From positions 23,453-87,452 of the forward strand of contig JAJDAP010000029.1 in assembly GCA_029261795.1 (NCBI GenBank): a stretch of 64,000 nucleotides of DNA, given 5' to 3'. This document shows positions 34,488 to 43,386 of the stretch, piece after piece. The DNA is from Deltaproteobacteria bacterium (GTDB taxonomy: Bacteria > Myxococcota_A > UBA9160 > UBA6930). The first letter of the stretch is position 1. Each line of letters opens with the position of its first letter. The notes under the pieces were generated by a model. It searched no databases, was not told the DNA's origin, and saw only the letters and a list, made by a program, of their open reading frames with translations. The translations under genes and the position numbers were made by a program.

Positions 34488-34751
34488 TTATTCGCCGCCC
34501 CGCTGGACGTAGTTCTTCACGAATTCTTCAGCGTTCTCTTCGAGAACTTCGTCGATCTCGTCGAGGAGCGCATCGACGTCTTCTTTGATTGCCTCACCCT
34601 TCTTGGCCATCTTCTTGGCGCCGTCGCCACCCTTGGCCTCTCCGCCACCGTCACCACCACCGCCGCTCTTCTGCTTCTGACTGGACTCGGCGGCGAGGGC
34701 AACACCGAACGAATCGAGGTCGGCGGTGTTTCCGTAGAGTTTCTTCTGCAT
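34488..34751 (-). CDS. pup: Prokaryotic ubiquitin-like protein Pup
   Basis: The 87-residue protein has a disordered Gly/Lys-rich front and a C-terminal half, DVDALLDEIDEVLEENAEEF followed by VKNYVQRGGE, that closely follows mycobacterial Pup (which ends YVQKGGQ). The helix ALLDEIDEVLEENAEEF is the Mpa coiled-coil docking site. It ends in Gly-Gly-Glu rather than Gly-Gly-Gln, so it is ready for ligation without deamidation. The N-terminus is about 20 residues longer than in actinobacteria (usual length 60-70) and begins MQKKLYGNTADLDSFGVALA. A strong AGGAGA Shine-Dalgarno seven bases before the ATG predicts high expression. It lies 16 bases after dop. Confidence 0.97.
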   Translation of the reverse strand: MQKKLYGNTADLDSFGVALAAESSQKQKSGGGGDGGGEAKGGDGAKKMAKKGEAIKEDVDALLDEIDEVLEENAEEFVKNYVQRGGE

Positions 34752-34767
34752 GCGTTTCTCCTGGGGC

Positions 34768-36252
34768 CTAGGCGCGTAGGTTCTTGACGAGTTCTGCGGC
34801 GGTCTTCGAGCGGTTCAACAGTTCGTCAACATGCGCCTTCGTACCCTTCAACGGTTCGGCCATCAGGATCCGCTTGATCGGTTCGTCTCCGATACCGAAC
34901 GAGATCGAATCCCAATTGACGCCGAACACTTCGGCGCCGTATCGCTTCAGACACTGTCCTCGGAAGTACGCCCGTGTATCCGTCGGCGGTTCCGTCACAG
35001 CCCTGATGATCTCGGCGTCCGTAGTGATACGACGCATCCGGCCTTGACGTTCTAGAAGATAGTACAAGCCCTTGTCCGGCCGAAGGTCGTGATACTGCAG
35101 ATCCATCATCGCGACCTGGGGCGATTGCCAATCCAGGCCCTTACGCTCCATCATGCGCTCGATCAGCACTTTTTTTGCCACCCAATCGATGCGATCGGCA
35201 AGCTCGTAGGGGTCGCGTTCGAGCGCGTCGAGAACTTCGCCCCAGTGTTCGAGAATCTCGGGCGCCCAGTCCGGGAGATCCCCTCTGGCTGCGTATTGGA
35301 GTGCCATCTCCAGATAATCGCGCTGGAGTTGGATCGCCGTGAGCTTGCGCCCGCTCGTCATCTCGATTTCGCGGCTCAAGCCACTGTCGTGACTCACTTC
35401 CTTGATGTTCTTGACCGGGTCACGCAGGGTGACTTCGCGATTGATGGCGCCGTCTTCGATCATCGAGAGCACGATGGCCGTCGCACCCTGGCGCAGCCAG
35501 ATCGCGTACTCGGACATGTTCGAATCGCCCACGATCACGTGGAGACGCCGGTACTTCTCGCGGTCGGCGTGCGGCTCGTCGCGGGTATTGATGATCGGGC
35601 GCTTGACCATCGTATCGAGGGCGACTTCGGTCTCGAAGAAATCCGAGCGCTGCGCCAGTTGATAGTCGCACGGCATCGCCCGGTTCTCGCTACCGACCTT
35701 GCCGGCGCCGGAGTAGATCTGGCGGGACACGAAGAACGGAATCAGATACTCCACGATCTGTTTGAAGGACGTGCGGCGGTCCATCAGGTAGTTCTCATGG
35801 CAGCCGTAGCTGTTGCCTTTGTGGTCGCTGTTGTTCTTGTGAATCAACATCTGCGAGCCTTCCGGCAGCAGGGCGGTGGCCTCGCGACGCGAAACCTCGA
35901 GGATGCGCTCACCGGCGCGCTCGTGTACGACCACGTCATACGGGTTCGTGACTTCGGGGCACGAGTACTCGGGATGGGCGTGGTCGACGTAGTAACGCGC
36001 ACCGTTCGAGAGCGTCTTGTTACGGGCGATATTTTCCTGCTGGTTCGGCGTGTATTTCTCGCCGTCTACCTGGAAGCCGCGCGCGTCGGCGAGCGGGTTC
36101 TCCTGATCGTAGTCCCAGAGGATCTTGGCTGCGTGCTCTTCCCGGTAGGCATTCACCAGCAGGACACAGGCCGAGATCGGATCGAAGTCGCGGTCACCCT
36201 TGACCGTGATCCCGAACTCGATCTCCGTCCCCATTGTCTTGGGAATGGCCAT
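34768..36252 (-). CDS. dop: Depupylase Dop
   Basis: The 494-residue PafA paralogue starts MAIPKTMGTEIEFGITVKG and carries the Dop-specific features: a loop insertion WDYDQENPLADARGF with the following ~25 residues, GARYYVDHAHPEYSCPEVTN with the catalytic Asp, and GSQMLIHKNNSDHKGNSYG. In actinobacteria Dop deamidates Pup-Gln and hydrolyses the isopeptide bond of pupylated proteins. Since the Pup encoded here ends in Glu, only depupylation should be needed. INTRDEPHADREKYRRLHV is shared with PafA. It lies 70 bases after mpa on the same strand and 16 bases before pup. Confidence 0.96.
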   Translation of the reverse strand: MAIPKTMGTEIEFGITVKGDRDFDPISACVLLVNAYREEHAAKILWDYDQENPLADARGFQVDGEKYTPNQQENIARNKTLSNGARYYVDHAHPEYSCPEVTNPYDVVVHERAGERILEVSRREATALLPEGSQMLIHKNNSDHKGNSYGCHENYLMDRRTSFKQIVEYLIPFFVSRQIYSGAGKVGSENRAMPCDYQLAQRSDFFETEVALDTMVKRPIINTRDEPHADREKYRRLHVIVGDSNMSEYAIWLRQGATAIVLSMIEDGAINREVTLRDPVKNIKEVSHDSGLSREIEMTSGRKLTAIQLQRDYLEMALQYAARGDLPDWAPEILEHWGEVLDALERDPYELADRIDWVAKKVLIERMMERKGLDWQSPQVAMMDLQYHDLRPDKGLYYLLERQGRMRRITTDAEIIRAVTEPPTDTRAYFRGQCLKRYGAEVFGVNWDSISFGIGDEPIKRILMAEPLKGTKAHVDELLNRSKTAAELVKNLRA

Positions 36253-36322
36253 GCAACCCCTTTGACGGTCCTGTGGGGATGGGAGGTCTCCCCGCCTCTA
36301 TCGAGCCGCCGAATCTCGGAGC

Positions 36323-38167
36323 CTAGACGTACTGTCCGGCGGAGTCGACGTTCTCGATCGACCGCTCCTTGCGGTTGATTCCCGTGATCAAGGTTCGGAC
36401 GTTGATGATGCGCTCGCCCTTGCGACCGGAGATGCGTGCCCAATCGTCCGGGTTGGTCGTGTTCGGGAGATCTTCGTTCTCCTTGAACTCGTCCCGGTAG
36501 GCGTCCTCGAGGTCTTCGACCTTGATGCCGCGCTCCTCGTGATCGATGAATCGCTTCACCGCCATCTTCTTGGCGCGGGCCACGATGTTCTCGATCATGG
36601 CGCCGGAGAGGAAATCCTTGAAGTAGAAGATCTCACGCTCGCCCTTGGCGTAGGTGACTTCGAGGAACTTGTTCTCATCGCCCGTCGAGTACATCTGCGA
36701 GACGGTGTCACGGATCATGCCGTCGACGATCTTCGATCGATCACTCCCGTACTTCTCTTCCGATTCGGTGTGATACGGCAGCTCCGGCAGCAGGTACTTG
36801 GTGAAGATCTCTGCGGCGGCTTCCTTGTCCGGGCGATGCACCTTGACCTTGAGGTCGAGGCGGCCCGGCCGCAGCACCGCTGGATCGATCAGATCCTGGC
36901 GGTTCGAAGCACCGATCACGATCACGTTCTTGAGCGACTCGACGCCGTCGATCTCGGACAGGAACTGGGCGACCACGGTGGCTTCCATATCGGAGGAGAT
37001 GCCGCTGCCGCGCATGCGGAACAGCGAATCCATCTCATCGAAGAAGATCACGACGGGGACATCGTCGTTGGCCTTCTCTCGCGCGCGCTTGAAGACTTCG
37101 CGGATCTTGTGCTCGGTCTCACCCACGTACTTGTTGAGGAGCTCCGGGCCCTTCACGTTGAGGAAGTACGCGGCGGTATCGCGCCCGGTCTTCTCTTCGA
37201 TGCGCTTGGCCAGGCTGTTCGCCACCGCCTTTGCGATCAGGGTCTTGCCACAGCCCGGCGGGCCATAGAGCAGGATGCCCTTCGGCGGCGAGAGCTTGTG
37301 CTCGGCAAAGAGTTCGGCGTGCAGATAGGGCAGCTCGATGGCGTCGCGCAGCATCTCGACCTGTTCGCCGAGGCCGCCGATCTGGTCGTAGGTGACGTCG
37401 GGCACTTCCTCGAGCGCCACTTCCTCGACCGTCGAGCGCGGCATCTTCTCGAACGCGTACTGCGTACGCGCGTCGATCAGCACGTTGTCGCCGGCCTTGA
37501 TCCTCTCGCGACGCATCGGCTCGGAAAGGGTGACGACGCGCTCGTCGTCCGTGTGCCCGAGCACGATTGCGCGGCCATCGCCTAGCAATTCGACCACCGC
37601 GGAGATCTCGCCACGCTGGGTGAAGCCTGCCCCTTCGACCACGTTGAAGGCCTCGTTCAGGACGACGAGCTGGCCTTCCTCGAAGTGCGAGATATCGAGG
37701 TTCGGATGGACGTTGACGCGCATGTGCTTGCCATCGACCACGATCTCGCAGGTACCGTCCTTGTTCGGACGCATGAACACGCCGTACGAGTTCGGCGGTG
37801 CGCACAGCTTGTCGACCTCCTCCTTGAGGAGTTCCATTTGCTGCTTCGCTTCCTGGAGCGTCGCGACGAGCTTTTCGTTCTGGCGCTCGGCGTCGGACAT
37901 CTGCTCCCGCGTCAGGTGATAGCGGCGGCGCAGTGCCTCGTACTCGGCGAGCACGCGATCGAGGCGGCGGCGGAACTCGGCGGAATCGCCGCCGAAGAAG
38001 CGCATGGCCTCGCGAAGGTCTTCGATCTCGTCTTGAAGTGTTCGTCCTGCCATGGTCTGGTCGCGCTCCGGGGGGCTCGATTCTTCATCCTCTCCGGCCG
38101 GGGTGATTCGCCGCATGACGTCGTGGACGAACCCTCGTCTGCCAGAATCTGAATCGAACTCGCTCAT
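36323..38167 (-). CDS. mpa: Proteasome-activating AAA ATPase Mpa/ARC
   Basis: The 614-residue ATPase has an N-terminal coiled coil (residues ~45-120) that binds Pup, tandem OB folds (~125-250), and a AAA domain with Walker A GPPGCGKT at ~302, Walker B VVIFFDEMD at ~372, and SRH residues in GASNRQDLIDPAVLRPGRLD. It ends SAGQYV, a variant of the GQYL tail with which Mpa docks onto the 20S alpha ring. The hexamer unfolds pupylated substrates. An N-terminal ~40 residues precede the coil; an internal ATG at MAGRTLQDE could be the true start. It is the first gene of the Pup locus, behind a candidate promoter. Confidence 0.96.
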   Translation of the reverse strand: MSEFDSDSGRRGFVHDVMRRITPAGEDEESSPPERDQTMAGRTLQDEIEDLREAMRFFGGDSAEFRRRLDRVLAEYEALRRRYHLTREQMSDAERQNEKLVATLQEAKQQMELLKEEVDKLCAPPNSYGVFMRPNKDGTCEIVVDGKHMRVNVHPNLDISHFEEGQLVVLNEAFNVVEGAGFTQRGEISAVVELLGDGRAIVLGHTDDERVVTLSEPMRRERIKAGDNVLIDARTQYAFEKMPRSTVEEVALEEVPDVTYDQIGGLGEQVEMLRDAIELPYLHAELFAEHKLSPPKGILLYGPPGCGKTLIAKAVANSLAKRIEEKTGRDTAAYFLNVKGPELLNKYVGETEHKIREVFKRAREKANDDVPVVIFFDEMDSLFRMRGSGISSDMEATVVAQFLSEIDGVESLKNVIVIGASNRQDLIDPAVLRPGRLDLKVKVHRPDKEAAAEIFTKYLLPELPYHTESEEKYGSDRSKIVDGMIRDTVSQMYSTGDENKFLEVTYAKGEREIFYFKDFLSGAMIENIVARAKKMAVKRFIDHEERGIKVEDLEDAYRDEFKENEDLPNTTNPDDWARISGRKGERIINVRTLITGINRKERSIENVDSAGQYV

Positions 38168-38747
38168 TGCGCCCTCTCCTCTCGCTGGCCTCCGCGTGTG
38201 TCGCGGTGCCACTGGGCGATTTTGCAAGCCCCGTGCCGCCCGGACGAAACCCGGGGCCGAGCCCTATGCAGCTCGCGTGCACGGCCGCCGCGCGCGGCGT
38301 GCACCCGCCCTCGTCGGCGCAGCCAGCGCGCTTCGGCGCGAGGACGGAATCCCGCGCCTTCGCAATCGACCGATGCCTCGGAGCTGCCTGGCTCGGGCCC
38401 GCTCGCCGGGCCCCAATGAGCTTCCAACTCCCCGTCTTTACGGAGCTTTTCGATCTACCGAGGGTAGGGAGAGCCAGTCGGGGTGTCAACCGAACGGGGT
38501 TGTGCAATAGACCACGCAACTCCCCGGATTCTCGACCGATGCGCGCGGCCTGCGCCGCATCGGCGCGCCGACTGCCGGCGCTCGGGAGGCCTTGAATGAG
38601 TTGCCGGTCGGGTGCCGCCTCGCGATGCGAAGCTGCCGGAACCCTGCCGGTTCTTTGACGATGTGTCGGAGTTCCGATGGGGCGCGCCATCTTGCGGGGC
38701 GCGCAACGTTGGATCGCCAGGTTCATCATTTGGGGTCGTTCCGGTTC
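38168..38747. other. Leader region upstream of the Pup-proteasome operon
   Basis: About 580 bases lie between the lolA stop and the mpa start, both on the minus strand. I find no credible gene; the long minus frame here overlaps mpa and is Arg/Pro-skewed. It contains the promoter listed separately, which would give a ~290-base untranslated leader. No terminator hairpin with a T-run for the lolA transcript was seen. Confidence 0.4.
38461..38489 (-). promoter_or_regulatory. Candidate sigma-70-type promoter for mpa
   Basis: On the minus strand TTGACA (38489-38484) is followed by a 17-base spacer and TACCCT (38466-38461). The -35 is perfect and the spacing ideal; the -10 matches weakly (three of six). 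It points at mpa. A housekeeping promoter is reasonable, but the long leader leaves room for others. Confidence 0.45.
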
Positions 38748-39428
38748 CTACGGCGCCAGCCGCATCACCCGCTCGTCGGGCGCGGGCTCGTAGCGAAAGC
38801 GATCGAGGGGCGGGCCTTGGTTCGCGACGAACTCGAGGAACGCCACGTGGGTGTGATTGCCGAGGAGATCGGCGATGTGCGTGCCCCGGACCTCGCCCGT
38901 TTCGGGCGAGACCTGCAGCTCCAGATACTCGTAGGTGGCCGCTTCCTTGGGATCGAGTCGCAACGCGACCACATCGTCGCCACATTCCTTCGAAGTCACG
39001 TCGAAGGCATCCGTGATCCGACCTTCGCCGAGCAGGAAGTGAATCCCCGTGCCGGACAGGAAGGCCTCGTCCACAGCCAATACCTGCACTTCCTTGGCCT
39101 CCGGATCGACGATCCAGAGCGTGGCGCCATCGCTCACCACCAGGGAGGGCTGCGGCTCGGAATAGGCCCAGCGCATGCGGCCGGGTTTTGCGAATTCGAC
39201 CCGCCCACTGGCGAGCTGGGGTTCCGGGTACGCGGCGCTCTCGGTGCGCTGCTCGAAGCGCGCGGCGAGATCTTCGACATCGTCGTAGTGGGCCTGGACC
39301 CGCTCGACGACCGCCTCGACGCAATCCGCGCCCGACGTGGCCGACGCCGGATTCGCCGCGTCGGGTTCGCCACCTGCGAGTGCGGTGAACGGCAAGACCA
39401 ACAGCAGCGCGGCGACCGGAAACCGCAT
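38748..39428 (-). CDS. lolA: Outer-membrane lipoprotein carrier LolA
   Basis: The 226-residue periplasmic protein has a signal peptide (MRFPVAALLLVLPFTALAGG) and the LolA fold: VQAHYDDVEDLAARFEQRT, RVEFAKPGRMRWAYSEPQPS, LVVSDGATLWIVDPEAKEV and FLLGEGRITDAFDV. LolA shuttles lipoproteins from the LolCDE complex to the outer membrane. The ATG at 39428 lies one base past the ftsK stop, so translation is coupled; a GTG at 39440 would overlap ftsK. The ftsK-lolA order is widespread in Proteobacteria. Confidence 0.93.
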   Translation of the reverse strand: MRFPVAALLLVLPFTALAGGEPDAANPASATSGADCVEAVVERVQAHYDDVEDLAARFEQRTESAAYPEPQLASGRVEFAKPGRMRWAYSEPQPSLVVSDGATLWIVDPEAKEVQVLAVDEAFLSGTGIHFLLGEGRITDAFDVTSKECGDDVVALRLDPKEAATYEYLELQVSPETGEVRGTHIADLLGNHTHVAFLEFVANQGPPLDRFRYEPAPDERVMRLAP

Positions 39429-39429
39429 G

Positions 39430-41871
39430 CTATTCGACACCGCCGTCGGCGTGGATCGCCTGCACGAAGACCTCGCGCTGCTTGGATCCGATCTGGGGCC
39501 CGACGATGCCCTCGTTCTCCATCTGCTCGATCATGCGCGCCGCCCGGTTGTATCCCACCTTGAGCCGACGCTGGATATACGAGATCGAGGCGTTGCGGGT
39601 TTCTGCAACGATCTGCACCGCCAGGTCGTAGTGCTCGTCGGTGTCCTCGCTGCGCAGTTCGCGTGCCTCGCTCTCCTCGCGGAGACGCGAAAGATCGTCG
39701 TCGAACTGCGGCTGCCCCTGCGTCTTCAGGTATTCGACGAGGTGGGTGACTTCGCGCTCGGTTACGAAGGAACCATGTGCGCGTTGTAGCTTCGAGGTGC
39801 CCGGCGGCAGGAACAACATGTCGCCCATACCGAGCAGGTTGTCGGCGCCGCCCTGATCGAGGATCGTGCGCGAGTCCGTACGCGACGATACCTGGAACGA
39901 GATCCGCGCCGGGAAGTTCGCCTTGATGATGCCGGTCAAGACGTCTACCGACGGACGCTGGGTCGCGAGCACGAGATGGATCCCGGCGGCACGGGCCATC
40001 TGCGCCAGACGTTGGAGACTCTCTTCTACATCGCGCGCGGAGACCAGCATCAGGTCCGCCAGCTCGTCGATCACCACGACGATGTACGGAATCCGGGCGT
40101 ACTCGACCTCTTCTCCCTGCGCCTCGCCGGGCTTCGGTTTGAGGAAGAAGGTCTTCTCGCCTTCTGCCAGCGCCTCGTCCACGCGCTGGTTGTACTGCGA
40201 GATGTTTCGCACACCGAGCGCGGCCATCCGCTGATACCGATCTTCCATCTTCGCAACGATCCCCTGGAGCGCGGCCGCCGCGCGCTTCGGGTTCGTCACC
40301 ACGTCCGCAATCAGGTGCGGAATGCCCTCGTAGATCGAAAGTTCGAGGAGTTTCGGATCGACCAACAAGAGCTTCACTTCGTCCGGCGTTGCACGACACA
40401 GGATCGAGCACAGCAAGGAGTTCAAGAACACGCTCTTGCCGGTGCCGGTGGCGCCGGCCACCAACAGGTGGGGCATCGCCGACAGATCCGCTTCGAGCGG
40501 ATTGCCGAAGATGTCCTTGCCGAGGGCCAGCGTGAGCTTGGATCCACTCCCGCGGAACTTCTTCGATTCCAGCAGATCACGGATGTAGACCACCTCGCGG
40601 TCCGGGTTCGGAACTTCGATCCCGACCACGCTCTTGCCCGGGATCGGCGCAATGATGCGAATCGACAGCGCGCGCAGCGCGAGCGCCAGATCGTCCGACA
40701 GGTTCGTGATCTTGTTGACCTTGACGCCTGGCGCCGGTTCGAACTCGTACATCGTGATGACGGGGCCGGGATGGACCGTCACCACCTGCCCCATCACGCC
40801 GAAGTCGGCGAGCTTCTTCACCAGGATCCGCGAGTTCATCAGCAGGCTCTCGCGGTCGTACTTGCGCGACCCTTCCGGCGGCGCTTGGAAGATCGTGGCG
40901 ACATCGGGCGCCGTATAGGGCCCGGTCGAGGTCTTCTCGCTGAAAGCGAAGGCTTCCTGTTCGGGCTCCTCGGCCGATCGATCCGCCGCGTGATCGACGA
41001 TGTCGGGCCCATTCGAGCGGCGCAGCTTTGGAATCAGCTTGCTCGCCGGCTGGGATTTCAAGGCAGGGCCACGGATCGGCGAAGCCGGAAGGGCCTCGTC
41101 CTCCCGAACCGCCGCGACGCGTTCCCGCCGGGCGCGTTGCTCGCGCCAGACCGTGAAGGCAGCGCCACTTCGTGAGACCGCGTCCCGGGCCGCTCCGAGC
41201 ACGCCAGAGAGGGAGCCCCAGACCGTCGTCGCTACCGAGGCCGCCAGCGCACCGGCGGCCGCCATCCCGCTTCCGAGCACGCCGAGCGCGGTTCCCGGCG
41301 CGACACCGAACAGTCCGAGCACGCCGACAGCAAGCGCGACCGCGTTCAGCAGCAGCGCGCCGGGCCCCGAAAGCAGGGTCTGTTGGGCAGCGGCGAGCGC
41401 GTCCCCGAAACGGCCGCCCGAGCTCCATGGGAGGCGGCCGGGCGCCAGCGAATCCAGCAGCGCGGGAATCGTCGAGAACGTGAGCAGCAGCAGCACGACG
41501 CCAACCCAGAAGCGCGGCGGAAAGCGCAGGCGTCCGCCGGTCAACATCTGGCTTCCGACGAAAACGGCGCCGGCAGCGGGCACCACCGCGCCCAGTCCGC
41601 CGACGGTGCGCACCAGCGAGGCCGCGATCGAGGCGCCCGCCACGCCGGCCGCGTTGGCAACCGGCGCCCAGACCCAGGCAGGATCTGACGGATCGAAACT
41701 CCAGAGCGCGAGTCCGGCGATCAGACCCAGCGAAATCAGCAGGAGACCGACGACCTCCTGGCCGATCAGCCAGCCGAAACCGAGCCGCTCGCTCCAAGAG
41801 CGGGCAGACGAGCTACCGCTTCGTCCGCTCCCCCCAGAGGAGGAACGGGCGCGTCCCTTCTTCTTGGCCAT
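39430..41871 (-). CDS. ftsK: DNA translocase FtsK/SpoIIIE
   Basis: The 813-residue protein has an N-terminal membrane domain with about four to five helices (residues ~35-200), a short Pro/Ala linker, and the motor domain with Walker A LLVAGATGTGKSVFLNSLL and Walker B IPYIVVVIDELADLMLV. The C-terminal gamma winged helix that reads KOPS sequences is SISYIQRRLKVGYNRAARM with IEQMENEGIVGPQ. It moves the chromosome terminus through the division septum and activates XerCD. The linker is short compared with E. coli FtsK. It lies between plsC and lolA on one strand. Confidence 0.96.
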   Translation of the reverse strand: MAKKKGRARSSSGGSGRSGSSSARSWSERLGFGWLIGQEVVGLLLISLGLIAGLALWSFDPSDPAWVWAPVANAAGVAGASIAASLVRTVGGLGAVVPAAGAVFVGSQMLTGGRLRFPPRFWVGVVLLLLTFSTIPALLDSLAPGRLPWSSGGRFGDALAAAQQTLLSGPGALLLNAVALAVGVLGLFGVAPGTALGVLGSGMAAAGALAASVATTVWGSLSGVLGAARDAVSRSGAAFTVWREQRARRERVAAVREDEALPASPIRGPALKSQPASKLIPKLRRSNGPDIVDHAADRSAEEPEQEAFAFSEKTSTGPYTAPDVATIFQAPPEGSRKYDRESLLMNSRILVKKLADFGVMGQVVTVHPGPVITMYEFEPAPGVKVNKITNLSDDLALALRALSIRIIAPIPGKSVVGIEVPNPDREVVYIRDLLESKKFRGSGSKLTLALGKDIFGNPLEADLSAMPHLLVAGATGTGKSVFLNSLLCSILCRATPDEVKLLLVDPKLLELSIYEGIPHLIADVVTNPKRAAAALQGIVAKMEDRYQRMAALGVRNISQYNQRVDEALAEGEKTFFLKPKPGEAQGEEVEYARIPYIVVVIDELADLMLVSARDVEESLQRLAQMARAAGIHLVLATQRPSVDVLTGIIKANFPARISFQVSSRTDSRTILDQGGADNLLGMGDMLFLPPGTSKLQRAHGSFVTEREVTHLVEYLKTQGQPQFDDDLSRLREESEARELRSEDTDEHYDLAVQIVAETRNASISYIQRRLKVGYNRAARMIEQMENEGIVGPQIGSKQREVFVQAIHADGGVE

Positions 41872-41976
41872 GTGGCTGCGTCCTCACCCCCGTGGGACGG
41901 GCAATGGAGCGAGGGTACCGGCGGCTTCTTCTCGTCGTCAAGCTGGAAGCGCATTCTCCCATGGGGAACGCCGCAC

Positions 41977-42735
41977 TCAAGCCGACGGAACCGGCCCCCG
42001 GGCATCGGACGAGGAGGCCTGGGAGTCGGGTAACTGCTGGTAGTCCCAGTCGAATCCGGCCTCGATCGCCTGCTTGACCTGCGCCTTCAGTTCCTGGCGA
42101 TCTTCGGTGCTGAGATCGGCCGTCGGGATCGGCACGCCGTAGGTCACCTTCATCGTGCCGCTCTCCACCCTGAACGAGTGCTTCGGCGTGAGTTGGATGC
42201 TGCCCGAAACCGTCACCGGCAGGATCGGAACGCCGGCGTCGATGGCCAGGTGGAAGCCGCCACTCTTGAATTCCCTGAGCGCGCCGGTGGGGCTGCGGGT
42301 GCCCTCGGGGAAGATCATCACGTTCACGCCGTCGCGGACCCGGTTGGCCGCCTTCCTCAAGCTGGCCACGGATTTCGCGCGATTTCCGCGATCGATCATG
42401 ATCTGGTCCGAGAGCGCCATCACCCAACCGAAGAAGGGGATGTAGGCGATCTCGCGTTTGAACACGAAGCGCCACGGGTGGGGGTAGGTCAGCACGAGCG
42501 CGCCGATGTCGAGTGCGCTCTGGTGGTTTGACATCAACACCATCCCCTGACCGTCCGGGACGTTTTCGAGGCCCTCGACTTCGATCTTCAAACCGCAGGT
42601 CGCGAAGATCCAGCGGATCCAGCTGCGCCCGACCCAGACGACCAGGTCGCCGTTGATCAGAGCGAGCACGCAGCCCAGTACGCCCCAGAAGATCGTGTAG
42701 AGGGCGATCAGCAGATAGCGGATGACGTAGATCAT
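41977..42735 (-). CDS. plsC: 1-acyl-sn-glycerol-3-phosphate acyltransferase
   Basis: The 252-residue inner-membrane enzyme has an N-terminal hydrophobic segment and the acyltransferase blocks NHQSALDIGAL (HxxxxD catalytic pair), RGNRAKSVASLRKAA and FPEGTRSPTGALREFKSGGF, with PILPVTVSGS further on. It acylates lysophosphatidic acid to phosphatidic acid in phospholipid synthesis. It heads the plsC-ftsK-lolA group, 105 bases before ftsK, and is divergent from ssb with under 90 bases between the start codons. Confidence 0.94.
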   Translation of the reverse strand: MIYVIRYLLIALYTIFWGVLGCVLALINGDLVVWVGRSWIRWIFATCGLKIEVEGLENVPDGQGMVLMSNHQSALDIGALVLTYPHPWRFVFKREIAYIPFFGWVMALSDQIMIDRGNRAKSVASLRKAANRVRDGVNVMIFPEGTRSPTGALREFKSGGFHLAIDAGVPILPVTVSGSIQLTPKHSFRVESGTMKVTYGVPIPTADLSTEDRQELKAQVKQAIEAGFDWDYQQLPDSQASSSDARGPVPSA

Positions 42736-42822
42736 GAGGTGGCTTCAAACGTAGCTTGACGCGGCGCGCACGGCCCCCGAACATGGCCGTACTCACCTCG
42801 CACCGACGGAGTGACCCCCATC

Positions 42823-43338
42823 ATGGCAGGCGTCAACAAAGCGATTCTGATTGGAAACCTCGGCCGCGATCCGGAGCTGCGCTACACGGCGAACGGCCAA
42901 CCGGTCGTGAACTTCTCGTTGGCAACGACCGAGAGCTGGGCGAAAAAGGACGGCACGGGCCGCGAAGAAAAGACCGAGTGGCACCGCATCGTCGTTTGGG
43001 GACGAATGGCGGAAAACTGCGCCCAGTACCTCTCGAAGGGCCGACAGGTCTACATCGAGGGACGGTTGCAGACCCGGGAGTGGGAAAACAAGGAAGGCCA
43101 CAAGCAGCGCACGACCGAGATCGTGGCCAACACGGTGCAGTTCATCGGCGGACGTGGCGGCGCCGGTGGAGGCGGCGACACAGGCGGCGGCGGCAATACC
43201 GGTGGTGGTGACAACACTGGCGGCGGCGGCAATACCGGCGGCGGTGACAACACTGGCGGCGGCGGCAATACCGGCGGCGGTGGCAGCTTCGACTCCGGCT
43301 CCCAAGAGGCGCCGCCGGACGACAACATCCCCTTCTAG
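42823..43338 (+). CDS. ssb: Single-stranded DNA-binding protein
   Basis: The 171-residue protein has the SSB OB fold: [58 protein letters not shown] and [20 protein letters not shown]. It ends in the acidic tip PPDDNIPF that recruits partner proteins. The linker between them is an almost pure Gly/Asn/Thr/Asp tract encoded by a minisatellite. The ATG at 42823 gives the canonical MAGVNKAIL start; a GTG at 42811 would add four residues. It is divergent from plsC. Confidence 0.97.
   Translation: MAGVNKAILIGNLGRDPELRYTANGQPVVNFSLATTESWAKKDGTGREEKTEWHRIVVWGRMAENCAQYLSKGRQVYIEGRLQTREWENKEGHKQRTTEIVANTVQFIGGRGGAGGGGDTGGGGNTGGGDNTGGGGNTGGGDNTGGGGNTGGGGSFDSGSQEAPPDDNIPF
43168..43290 (+). repeat. In-frame minisatellite in the ssb linker
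   Basis: Tandem units of ~36 bases encode [12 protein letters not shown], present about three times with a partial unit on each side. Units differ only by a few synonymous changes (GGTGGT versus GGCGGC), which indicates recent expansion by slippage or unequal exchange. Length variation would change linker length without breaking the frame. Confidence 0.8.
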
Positions 43339-43386
43339 CTCGCCGCGCCGGTGCGTCGCACCGGCGCGCTTGCTCGGGGCTCCGGC

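Noticed and set aside
34488..34751. UBact-type modifier instead of Pup
   Set aside because: The C-terminal half follows mycobacterial Pup nearly residue for residue and ends YVQRGGE; the neighbouring PrcBA and Mpa are of the Pup-system type.
38085..38729. 214-codon minus-strand ORF upstream of mpa
   Set aside because: Arg/Pro-rich, overlaps the mpa start in another frame and shows no family pattern.
43168..43290. CRISPR array
   Set aside because: The repeats are contiguous, in frame within ssb and without spacers; they encode a Gly-rich linker.
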